From contig JAETXT010000007.1 of NCBI GenBank assembly GCA_019188255.1, forward strand, positions 310,001 to 374,000: a DNA stretch of 64,000 bases, in the 5' to 3' direction. Origin of the DNA: Verticillium longisporum (lineage: Eukaryota; Ascomycota; Sordariomycetes; Glomerellales; Plectosphaerellaceae). Made by a program: the position numbers and the translations under genes. This document shows positions 23,601 to 34,461 of the stretch, one piece after another (the stretch's first letter is position 1; each line of letters opens with the position of its first letter). Below the pieces are notes generated by a model, which saw nothing but the letters and a program-made list of their open reading frames with translations, had not been told where the DNA came from and made no database searches.

Positions 23601-26157
23601 TATATATATAATCCTAGAGCTAGTATAGGTCTTCGTATCTAGGAAGAACTATAAATAGCCCTATTTATAAAAAATAAATATATACTCCTAGATCTCCTTA
23701 ATATACTTTACTAGCTTATTATATATATTATCTAAATAGATTCCGAAATCGTTTATATCCTTAATATAAAGTAGGAATAGAGTATCTATTAGGACGATAT
23801 AAAATATAATTCTCCTAATTAATATTAGAATAATAATCTCCTCTATTATAGAAATAGGATTTCCTACTCCGAATGTTATTCTAGCCCCTATTCCCTATTT
23901 ATTAACTATTAGGCTTAATATTAGGGCTATTAGGGCCCTTATTTATAAAGCTCCTATTATAGAAACTAATATTATACCTATATTAAGGATAATACTATAC
24001 TATATAGAAGTATTATTAATCTAATATTAAATAAAGAGCTATTCTATTAGAGCTATTATTTTAGCCTTCGGACTATTCCCCCTAATTCTATATTAGAACG
24101 ATTTATTTACTAGGAAGTATATAATATAAGTATTTATTAATTCGCTCTTAGGATTAGACTTAAAGGTATTATCTATTCCTAGTTTATCGGAAATAGGATT
24201 ATCTAATTCTAAGCTCTTAATAGGTTCTATTATTATTAAAAACTAATAATATCCCTTCTATTAATCCCTATATACTTCTTATATATATTTCTATTACTCT
24301 TTCGAATATTATTATTCCTTAGGAGAATACTTCATCGATCTATAGTCTAATTTAGAGTATATATAATATTTACGAATTTTAAATAGCTAATAATTATTAG
24401 TTCTATATATTAACTATTCTCTACGATCTCCCCTTCTATTAGCTTAATAATATCCGCTCCTATAACGTCTATTAATATAGAAGTATTTAAGTATTCTAAT
24501 ATTCTCCTCTACTTTTAATATACTCTTAAGCTATATAGATAATATATTAAAAGATTACTCTAGCTTTATTAATATAATCTTTAGCTCTAGGACGCTTTAA
24601 ACCGCCTTTAAAGTATTTATATAGAGATAAGTCTCTTCCTTAAACGTAGAGCTAAGTATTCTCTAATATTATTAAAGCCTATCTAGAAGGATCTAGAGAA
24701 CTTCTATTTATAGCTTTCCTATATTATTAGCTTCTATCGTTATAGAGTAGAATATTATTAAGCTCTAGTCTATATAATACTATACTCTATTAATCTTTAA
24801 ATCGAACTATTATTTAATCGTTAAATATATTTAACGGAGTCCTATATTCTAATTTATATACTCTAAGAAGAAAGTTTATATATACTTTAAAAGTATATTT
24901 AGGAAGAGTATATAGAGCTATATATAATAGATTTATAATAGTTCGTAAACGTCTATAAAGATATATATTTTATTATTAAGGATATTATATATCTCCTTAG
25001 AGTAATTACTCTCTTTATTCTAGAATAATATAAATTACTTAATTATAGCTCTATTAATTAATAAATTTATTAATTTATATAATAATAGAATATAATATTA
25101 AGTTAATAGGTTCTAAGTAATATTTAAGGATAGGGTCTTATTTCTTTATAATTAAAGTATAATCTCTTATTAACTAGATTACTTACTCTATTAATTAGAT
25201 AACCCTAGAATTAGGGGCTATTAGGGATCTATCCTCCCTATTTATAGTTTTCGGATTTAAGATAGTTAAGCATTCCCTATAGATTACTACTCGTTATCCT
25301 ATTAATCTTACTATTCCTCTACTCTTTAAAGTACTAAATCCTAATTAATAATAATCGATTCTATTATATTGGATATCTCTTCCTATAAAAGTATTAGGAT
25401 TAGTCTCTTCGACGTTTTAGTATTTATTACTCCTAGAAGAGGGATCCTATGCTCTATTAGATATACCTTTAATACTCGAATAATCGTTATATTATAGGAA
25501 TTAAAGTCCTCTTTAATCTAGCCCTAGAAGTCTTCGATAAACGCTTCTAGGAAGTAAACTCCCTTTATAGTCCTATATATACTTATTACTTTAAAGATCT
25601 AGGCGCTCTTAAGATCTATAGATACTAAATTTAATAATCTAGGGAACTATAATTCTATTCTATTAATAATAAAGTTAATATCGAGACCCTTTTTAATTTT
25701 CTACGTTAAGCGTAATATACTAAGTTCTTCTAGAATATTATCGAACTCCTATTATATCTTTTTAGCGCTCTCTAGTTCTATTATAGAGCTATTATTATAA
25801 TCCGAGGAGCTTATTATTATTAATTTTATTAAAGCTCTATTATAGCTAATTAACTATTCCGTAGAGCTTCGTTTATTAGGTTTAATAGTTAATAATATAG
25901 CCTAGGTAGTAATCTTAGGCGTAGGAGTCCTAAGGTACTTAAAGTAGATAGTACTCCTATAGATTATATAATAGGGGATTTCCTTACTACTAAGCTCTTA
26001 TAAGAGTCCTAAAGTACTTAAAGTAAACGGTACTCTTATAATTATTTATAAAGTATAATTAATAAGCTTATATATAGCGAATTTACTATCTATAGGATCG
26101 ATCTTAACTTCTCTAGCTCTAGCTATTCTATATTACGTTAAACGTAATACTAATTAA

Positions 26158-26446
26158 TATTAAGAGGGCTTTACTATTTATATAAACCCTAATTTATTAC
26201 TTTAGCTATACTTAAGAGCTCTAAATCGGTAGGGTAGGTAATATAAGGGTTATAATAATTAATAATTCTATCTCTCTAAATTACTACTACCTATATAAAT
26301 TAGATATACCTATCTAATTTACTAATTACATAAACTATAAATTATATACTCCTAAGAGCTATAAATCCTAGCCCTAGTAATTACTATATCGGTAAATCCT
26401 ATATAGTAATTACCGACCTAGGTAATCCCCTAATATTAGTTTAATA
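26158..26446 (-). repeat. copia 5' LTR
   Basis: 289 bp, the same length as its partner at 18923-19211 and alignable throughout with RIP-type differences. It is followed by target-site copy GTAAA (26447-26451). Confidence 0.9.
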
Positions 26447-26451
26447 GTAAA

Positions 26452-27120
26452 AGTATTAATAAGCTATAACCTAGCCGGACTAAGGGACCTAAGCTATACT
26501 ATATAATAATAAGGGAACTTAGAGATAATAGAACTATAAATAGCTTAATAGATAATTAAGAGAGAGATAATTCGTAGACTCTTAGAGACTAATAGTAGAT
26601 ACTAAGCCCGCTATTATAATTAAGGAAGAATCTAGAAAGAATATAAAATAAGAGATTTAGTTCTCCTCTCTATAAGAACGATTAAATAGTAAAGACCTAG
26701 TAAGAAGCTATTAAATAAATACCTTAGATTATTTAGAATTATTAAGAGGATAAATAGCTATAGTCTAGTATATAGGCTATAGCTACCCCTTAACTATAAA
26801 GTATATAATATATTCTATATATTATACTTAGAAAATTAGAAAAGTAGAGAAAACTAATTACTATTTTAGCTATAAATTAATAAAGTATTACTAGCTATAG
26901 GAAGTAAAGATATATATATAATTAAGAGAATAGTTAATTATAGGGGACTATTATATAATCGGTAATACTTTATTAAATAGGAAGGATACCTAGAAAGCGA
27001 GAATTTATAGGACCTATAGCGAAACGTAATAGACGACCTTATTAAGATATATAAATAATTATAAGGAAGAGTAATAATAGATTAATAATAATTTAATTAA
27101 TATTTAAGGGGTAATCTAGC
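26452..27120 (+). pseudogene. Ty3/gypsy integrase C-terminus and chromodomain relic (right half)
   Basis: Directly after the copia target duplication the gypsy frame resumes on the plus strand. At about 26930-27010 it reads IVNYRGLLYNR, a stop, YFIK, a stop, EGYLESENL, a recognisable chromodomain core (family YLVKWEGYPxSExTWEP). This identifies the host element as a chromovirus-type gypsy. A purine-rich tract with a run of A lies near 27130-27165 and could be the polypurine tract before a decayed 3' LTR. Confidence 0.65.
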
Positions 27121-29180
27121 CCCTAGCCCTATTCTTAAAGGAGAATAATAAAAAAAAAAGAAAAAACTAAATAATAAAGGAGTACTAGTAAACTATTAAT
27201 AGTTCTTAAGCTATTACTTCGCTATTACCTTCCTAATTCTCGCTATCCTCTTTATTATTAATAATATTAATAAGAATATTATAATTCTAATAGATTATTA
27301 ATAAGTAAATAGTAAATAATTAATAAATAATTTATAATTAAAGTATAATTCTCCTAGATCTCGGACTAAATAGTAACTAGCTTAATAAGAGAATTAGTAA
27401 TCTATTATAAAGTAGTAATAGAGACCTTAATAGTAGTAATAGAGCGCTTAGCAGCCTAAGCGAGACGATTAATAATAGCGAGGTAGCGAATAGAATACTC
27501 GCTAGCCTCTTATTAATTAATAATAATATACTTCTTAGCGCTTAGTACTTTATCGTTTTTACCCTTTTAGAGGGCCTTCTAATTAATAATCTTAATTATA
27601 TTAAAATTAATTAAAAGAAATCTATTAATACTTAAATAATAAGTATTTAATAAATAGATATTATTTACTTTAAAGATATTAATATAGTTATTCTTAGCTA
27701 TAGCCTTAATAGCTAATTTAAGAGCGTATATAGTAGCTTAGTACTTAATAGGTATTTATAAGGGATTAGCTACTAGATAATAGAGGAATAAAAGGGGGGC
27801 AATTTATAGTAAAATATAGCTTACCTCCCTAGGCTACTCTATAATAAGAGTACTTAGTAGAATTAGCTATATAAATAATTAATTAATAATTAATTATTAG
27901 ATAATAGCTAATTTATTAATATCCTCCTTATAATAAGGGTACTCCTTATTTATAATAGGATTAAATTATTTATATATATAATTATAATAATAGAGATATA
28001 ATAGATCTCTAGCTAAGTACGCTTATCTAGGCTCCTAGTAAGAATTAAGAGGAAAAAGAGCTATTACTTTATAGCTAATTAGCTATTAAATTATAAAGGA
28101 AATATTAAAAGTAATTTATAAATAGGAAATTATTTAAATAATAGTATTATTATTTTTAATTAATAAATAATTAATAAATAGATATTAGCGGATTTATAAA
28201 TTATTCTTATTAAAGAATTAGAAAACTAGAATCGATCTAAGAACTATATTTAATTAATAACTATATAATAGCTAATTATTAAGGGATTATTATAAAAGAT
28301 ATAAAAATAATATTAAAGAGGGAGGAATACTATTATTATCGTTATTATTATTAAAGAAGAAGAAAAGATAGAAATAATAATTAGAAAATCCTTTTATAGA
28401 TATATTAGAAATTTATAATAAATTATTCTAGAATAATAGCTATTTATTAAATCTAAATAATAAAAAAGGAAAAAATAAAGAATAATAGATTAATAAATCT
28501 ATATTAAAAGGTAAATAATTATTAATTAATTATAGAAGAAGCTTATTAAATTATTATTTAAGAATAGAATAATATAAGAATAATTAAATAAAATTAAAAT
28601 AAAGAAGGAGAATAGAAGAATATTAGAATAATAAAACTATATTAATAAACTATTATTTATTAATTAACTATAGAAGAGAATTATTAGATTATTAAATAAG
28701 AATAATAGAAGAATAAGAAATAGAATTAAAATAAGAAGAAAGATATATAGAAGTATTAAACTATAATTATTAAATAATAAAGAATTAATTTAGAAACTTT
28801 AATTAATTAATAGGAAGTATTTATTAAGATAGATATTTAAGAATTAGATAGAAACTTAGAATATATAAATATCTTTAGATTAAATAATATTAAATAGCTT
28901 AAAAAAGAATTATTTAGAACTTAATAAGGACCTTTAATTTAAATATTATATTATACTTTAGGATAAAGTAAAGAGAGAGATAGAGTATTATATTAGGACT
29001 TAAAGGAAATATAAGACCGATAGGGGATCGCTTATTATTTAATTATAGGAATTAAGAAGAGAGGACTAAGTATAGTAAGGGAATAGTTATAAGAAAGGTT
29101 AATAGACTAAGATTTAGAGAAGGGCATCGATTATTCTATCTTCCTAGAGACCCCTAAGAGACTAATAGTTAATCCCTTCA
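27121..29180. other. AT-rich RIP-degraded DNA, unassigned
   Basis: CpA/TpG-depleted sequence without an ORF longer than 60 codons. It probably contains the 3' end of the gypsy element and other repeat relics, but I could not assign it to any family seen elsewhere in the window. CpA and TpG reappear at about 29150-29340, which marks the isochore boundary. Confidence 0.4.
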
Positions 29181-30680
29181 CTCGTTATATAAGACTCCTT
29201 AATACGTACTCAAGTTCTACCTATGTAAATAAGATTTAAGTTCTTAGGAGACTAATATAGGAACGTAGCTTTCTATGCAAGTTACCTATGTAATGGATTC
29301 CTCGATGATACTACTTAATATCAGGCGTATGCCTAGTGCATTTGCGCCTTTCGAAAGAAATAGCATGATTTATATGTATTAGGAGGCCCCTGCAGAGCCA
29401 TGGAACAGGGGGCTAGTTAAGGGCTAAGGACTACGAGAATGCATATGTAAGAGCTGCGGAGGGCCCCCCCTAGTTGCGGAGGGCCAGATCTCAGATATAT
29501 TCCGACCCCATACCTATTATCTATTGCCTGCGGACCGCGGGTGGAAGACCTCTTCACTCTGCTCCAAATCAAGCACTGACAATTTGCATCCAGTTTTAGC
29601 TTTTCACAGCTGATATCAAGGGAGTGTTCAAATGTAGGCTGTAACCCGATGTCCAGTGAGTAGTCTAGGATGTTCGGCGCCTGTTATGTTGTACTCGATG
29701 AGGCGCTACGTATGCTGTAAAGCTTGGTTTGCGAGGTACTACTCATGCAGAGAAGAGACCCGGAAAACAATCGCTGCGTTCTTCATGCAACAGGGATCAA
29801 TGCAATGTCGGCGTTGCATTGTACGGTGAGCTGGGCTCGGTTCAAATGAGATCTGGCTTGCCAACCATGGGTGTCTGATGATAATGTGGACCCCGTCGGC
29901 CATGGAGCACGGCAAATTCCTAAAGTAGAATTGAAAAATCTGTCCAGGCATTTGATGCGTTGGAAGACCAAAAGAAACAGACGCAAGTCAGTCAGTGCAC
30001 CCTGCCTTGCATGCACCTAACTCATACCCACTGATGATGACTCGTGTCTGACTACGAAGCAGCCGGGCCTGCATTACGAACAGCACAACTAACGTTGACG
30101 GGGGTTTTAGCACCGAGATCGTCGCCAGGAGTCAGGTGGTGACCACCGACAGCGGAGCTCCGCCATTCAATAAGACAAGCCAGCTTCTCCAGTCCATTAG
30201 GGTAAACTTGACTTGTCAACGAAAACAGCATACATTAAAACTTACACGGGTTAGAAGCAACATCATCACCATGCTCAAAGTCTGGTCTTCACAGCGATCC
30301 AGAATGAAGGATCTGAGCTAACGCACAGTCCGAGATGACTCGGGCTTACTTCAAGATGCTGGTGGACCTGGTTCTAGTCTCAGCCACTCATCAATCACTA
30401 TGAACAATGCCAAGCCGGATAGCAGGTCACGATAGCGTCAGAAAATACCTGATAGCGAGTGATCGGGACAACGCGGACGGAGGCCGACATATCCTTCTAG
30501 AAGACTGGGGGCGCAACAAGTGGAGGAAATACCTCAACACTCAACCGATGCTACCACTCTCGGAACTGTGTGGGTCTGTTGGACGGCTTGGTGGCTCTCA
30601 GTTGGAGCGCCGCGGCGATTGAGGTGCATGGAAGGGGTCAAATGGCTGCCGTTGGAGCGTGATGGTGGCTGAGATTAAAG

Positions 30681-30689
30681 TTATCAGAT
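30681..30689 (-). promoter_or_regulatory. SreA/SRE-type GATA repressor site 1
   Basis: TTATCAGAT is the reverse complement of ATCTGATAA, an exact match to ATCWGATAA, the published consensus for fungal iron-responsive GATA repressors. It lies about 590 bp upstream of a siderophore-transporter ATG. Confidence 0.6.
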
Positions 30690-30723
30690 CCGGAAAGCTG
30701 TGGGTCGTCCAAGCGACGTACCG

Positions 30724-30732
30724 TTATCTGAT
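30724..30732 (-). promoter_or_regulatory. SreA/SRE-type GATA repressor site 2
   Basis: TTATCTGAT is the reverse complement of ATCAGATAA, again an exact ATCWGATAA match. It has the same orientation as site 1, 43 bp downstream of it, and both are followed by CCG. Confidence 0.6.
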
Positions 30733-31279
30733 CCGCCTTGTCAACTGAACATGACGATCTGTGGATTTTGAACAGTCATGTCCCAAGTTGTCATTGGACT
30801 GTTGGACCAAAAGCTCCAGATCTAGTGGCCTAGGCGCTCGCAAGTGGTGCCACAACAAGATACCCTACCCTACCGTCGCAGGATGCTGCTCTGTTTCGAG
30901 CTTGGCCCGCAAGTCCACAGCTCGCATATGTACACGACCGCAGGATTCAAGCCGAGGGTGGGCTCCAATGTGACAGCCTGTCCAAGGGGGAACACGAGCT
31001 TTGGGCACTGATCGACCAGCCCAGGCGCTGTCTCGCGCCGTTCCCGTGCGTCCTGGCAACCTGGCAATGCAACTTCCAGGACGTGCAAACGTCGTACGAA
31101 CTCCGGTCTCCGACCCTTGTGGCGACCGAGGGGATCTGCAAGTGCCTTAAAATTATAAGACATGAGACAGTCCCTAATGGTCTTGCGGCCTGATTCTGAC
31201 GATCGCCGACTGTTGAGTTCTTCGCTGAACCCACTACGAAACCTTCGGGACAGGGAAAATATCACAAACGACGCCCAGA

Positions 31280-33211
31280 ATGTCTGCCAGACCCGAGGAA
31301 GATATGGCTGGTCAGCCTGGGCCTGCCCTCGGCCATGCCATGAGCCACACTGGCGCCGACGAGAAGGCTGCCGCCAAGGATTCCGCTGCCATTGCGGATG
31401 ACAGGTCTGGTGACGAAAAGCAAGACAAGCCCAAGGGTGAAGAATCGGACGTTGAATACGATACAAAGGAGAAGCAGTATGGTGTTGAGAAGATCCGTGC
31501 TATTACTTCGGCATGGTCTTACAAGGCCCTCATCGTCATGTACATCATGTGGGTCATCCTTTCTTCACTTCCAATCGATGCTTGCGTCCAAGTACTGACA
31601 GGCCATAGCATCTACATTACTTCGTACACCCACTCTATGCAGCAGCAGCTTTCTCGCAACCTCACTCCATACGTCACATCCGAATTTCAGCGCCATGGAT
31701 TGACGGCCACAACTGGCATCGTATCTGGTCTTATGTACGGCGTGACGCAATTACCCTTGGCCAAGATTCTGAACATCTTTGGAAGAATGGAGGGCTACCT
31801 CCTGTGCCACATTCTCTGTTCAGTCGGTCTGATCATGATGGCCCTCTGCCGCAACGTCGAGACATATGCCGCTGCCCAGGTCTTTTGGACAGTTGGAAGT
31901 GGTGGGATCGGATACATCCACACCGTCCTCATCTCCGACTTTACGTCCCTACGCAACCGCATGATCATCTTTGCCCTCAACTCCACGGCATACATTGGCA
32001 ATGCATTCGCCGGTCCCATCGTGGCCGAGCTTTTCTACGAACACAGCACGTTCCGCTGGGCTTTCGGATCCTTTGCCATCATCTTCCCCTTCTTCGGTGC
32101 CTTGATCTGTATCATGCTGTGGTACAACCTCAACCAAGCCAAGAAGCAGGGCATTGAGCTCGTCTCTCCCGTTAGCGTTCGTACATGGAAGGAGTCGTGC
32201 CGCTACTACTTTGAGGAATTCGACGTCATCGGCATGTTCCTTTTGGCCACCGGGTTCTCTCTCTTTTTGCTACCCTTCAGTCTGGTATCCTACGCGCCGA
32301 ATGGCTGGAAGACGGGCTACATTATTGCCATGATCATTTTGGGTCCTCTTCTGCTTGCGACCTTTGGCTTCTGGGAGAAGAAGTACGCTTCGGTGCCGCT
32401 CGTCCCGTGGGTCAACCTGAAGGATCGCACCATCATCGGAGCCTGCGGTGTTGCCGGTGCCCTGTTTCTTAGCTTCAACGCTTGGGATTCGTTCTTCTCG
32501 TCGTACCTGCAGGTTGTTCACCAGCGCAGCATCAGCCAGGCTAGATTCATCCTGAACATTTACACCATTGCCTCCTGCACCTGGGGCCCCATTGTCGGAG
32601 TGTAAGCCGCGCCTCACCTCTTCATATTCATTGTCATCTTGCTGATACTTCACAGTCTCATCCGCCAGACAAACCACTACAAGTGGATCGCCGTTGCTGC
32701 GGTGCCCGTCGCCGCGCTCTCGACCGGCCTCCTGATCCATTTCCGCCAGCCCGACTCCTACATCGGCTACATCATCATGTGCCAGATCCTCAAGTCCGTC
32801 TCTGCCGGCACCATCATCATCTGCGAGCAGCTCGCCGTCATGTCCGTCGTCTCGCATAATGAAGTCACCGTCATGCTCGCTCTCATCGGTCTCGCCTCCT
32901 CGGTCGGTCGCGCCGTCGGCTCTGCCATCTCCGGCGGTATCTGGACCAACCAGATGCCCGGCAAGATCGCCCACTACCTTCCTGAGAGCGCGAAGGCCAA
33001 TGCCACTACCATCTACGGTGACCTGCGCGTCCAGCTCAGCTACGAGTGGGGCTCGGAGATCCGAGAGGCCATCGTCACTGCGTACGGCGATGTCCAAAGG
33101 AACATGGTCATTGCTGGCGCGGCGCTCATGCCTATCGCGTTTGCGTGCGTTCTTCTCTGGAGGAACGTCAATGTTGCCAAGTTCAAGCAGACGGAGGGCA
33201 AGATCTTCTAA
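31280..33211 (+). CDS. MFS siderophore-iron transporter (MirB/Sit1/Arn-like)
   Basis: Proton-coupled uptake of ferric siderophores across the plasma membrane. I predict three exons: 31280-31548, 31609-32601 and 32656-33211, 605 aa. The second intron (GTAAGC...CACAG, CTGAT branch) is certain because reading through gives an immediate stop. The first (GTGGGT...CATAG, 60 nt, CTGAC branch) is inferred: it is in frame and open, but removing it restores a family-like first helix running into SYTHSMQQQLSRNLTPYVTS. About 70 hydrophilic N-terminal residues precede the transmembrane helices. FDVIGMFLLATGFSLFLLPF and WKTGYIIAMIILGPLLLA are characteristic of the siderophore-transporter branch of the MFS. 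Two SreA-type sites upstream suggest iron repression. The exact siderophore cannot be read from sequence. Confidence 0.88.
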
Positions 33212-34461
33212 GGGACGCTGGTCTTCTGAGAATCGATTTCTTTATTCTACGTTCGTTAGGGCTTGAGGTTGGAGTGAAACGTCTGTCATTTGCCGGATCT
33301 CTAGCAGATGGAGCGTTTCTGCCCTCCGAGAATAGAGCGCGAAAATAGTAGGAAGCCTCGGCGGTTTACATCGGCCTCGAACCTGACCCACGTTGCCTCA
33401 TGCTGTTCTCGTTAACAAGTGTCTTCGTGATACATTCACGACTAGGCATTCCCAGAGATAGCCTTGAATGAATCAACGAACATGAAGAGTACATGTGTAA
33501 CCAGTAAGAGAGGTCATTCGAAGTGCGCAGCTTGGACTTCAACGCCGACATGTGTGATACATCGATGAGTCACTTTACTTCACATCGCGGTGGCCACTGT
33601 ATAACTGAAGTCAACGCCCGGGCATAATTACCACGACGTCCAAGGTCTTGATCACCTCTCATGATCGTGGCCAAATGGCAGCGTCCAACGAGAACAGCCT
33701 GTAGTGGAGCCACGAATCTTCTGCCCAGTCAGAGAGGCACCTAGTCATCGGGCAGAATTTGACGATAGGCCACGAGTCGGTCCCCTGTTCTGAGCAAATC
33801 ATCAGCACCAGTGAGCCGGTGTGGTAGGATTTGTGCATCTCCCGCTTCATTGCTTCGCTTCCTGGTTGTTGGGTCACGCACGCCAGCCAGCGAGCGGCTC
33901 GCTTCACAGGGCGGCAATCACATGCAACCCATGCTGGATCGAAGATTGCGATTTTCGATCGGTTGCAGCTGAGGACACCCACCACAATTTATCTTCCCAA
34001 GTGACGATCTCCGGCATGGTGCAGCGGCGACCAGCAGCAGGGAAGCTGGCCGCTGGTGGCTGTCAATCATGACAGCGTCACAGGCCGCCGGGGCCAGCGG
34101 ACGAGTGACGTGACCAGTGACGTCCTAACAGGCCCTAATTGGTCTGGGGCAGCCACTTGCCACACGCTTGTGCACCACGAGTGTGGCTGAACCTTGGCAC
34201 ATCCAACTTCTCTGTCAGGCTCAACGACCAAGGCCATATGCTGTCCTGTCGTTTGGAGCATCCAAATCCCTCGCCGTATATCATCCTTGTTGTCCTCAGT
34301 GCATCTCGGCATTTCAGTTTCTTCAATACTACCCTAAACGGCTCAGCATTGGCATTATCCACCTGATTGTTATTGTCTTTCCTGACTCGGACCCTAGCGA
34401 ACAACTTATACCCAGAACTTGCCTTCGATACCAACAGAGCGTCGACGCTTTGGCAGCCACA
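33212..34461. other. intergenic region between transporter and hydrolase genes
   Basis: No coding sequence recognised; short ORFs on both strands lack family features. Two TGACGT half-sites occur at 34106-34111 and 34118-34123, about 340 bp before the next ATG. Confidence 0.6.
34106..34123 (+). promoter_or_regulatory. paired TGACGT (CRE/bZIP-like) half-sites
   Basis: TGACGT occurs twice in direct orientation with a 12-bp period upstream of the hydrolase gene. TGACGT is the half-site of CREB/ATF-type bZIP factors. Short motifs like this arise by chance, so this is only a candidate. Confidence 0.25.

Larger units (their letters stand above)
18923..26446 (-). mobile_element. complete but RIP-degraded Ty1/copia retrotransposon (7.5 kb)
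   Basis: Two direct LTRs of exactly 289 bp (18923-19211 and 26158-26446) bound the element, and GTAAA is duplicated at 18918-18922 and 26447-26451. On the minus strand the order is 5' LTR, gag/protease region (26157 to about 24270), integrase, RT, RNase H (to about 20700), then a 1.5-kb 3' segment holding an antisense frame, then the 3' LTR. This order (IN before RT) defines Ty1/copia. No intact ORF survives; CpA/TpG are nearly absent. It is inserted in the integrase C-terminal region of a gypsy element. Confidence 0.9.
29181..31279. other. intergenic region upstream of the siderophore transporter
   Basis: Normal-composition DNA. Only short, codon-poor ORFs occur and none resembles a known protein. 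It holds two SreA-type GATA elements (30681-30689 and 30724-30732). The first 150 bp are transitional from the AT-rich block. Confidence 0.6.

Noticed and set aside
27121..29180. A decayed single-copy gene in the AT-rich block
   Set aside because: Composition is the same as the retroelement relics and I could not read any non-transposon domain on either strand.
30870..31466. 198-aa minus-strand ORF overlapping the transporter start
   Set aside because: No recognisable domain; overlaps promoter and 5' coding part of a clear gene.
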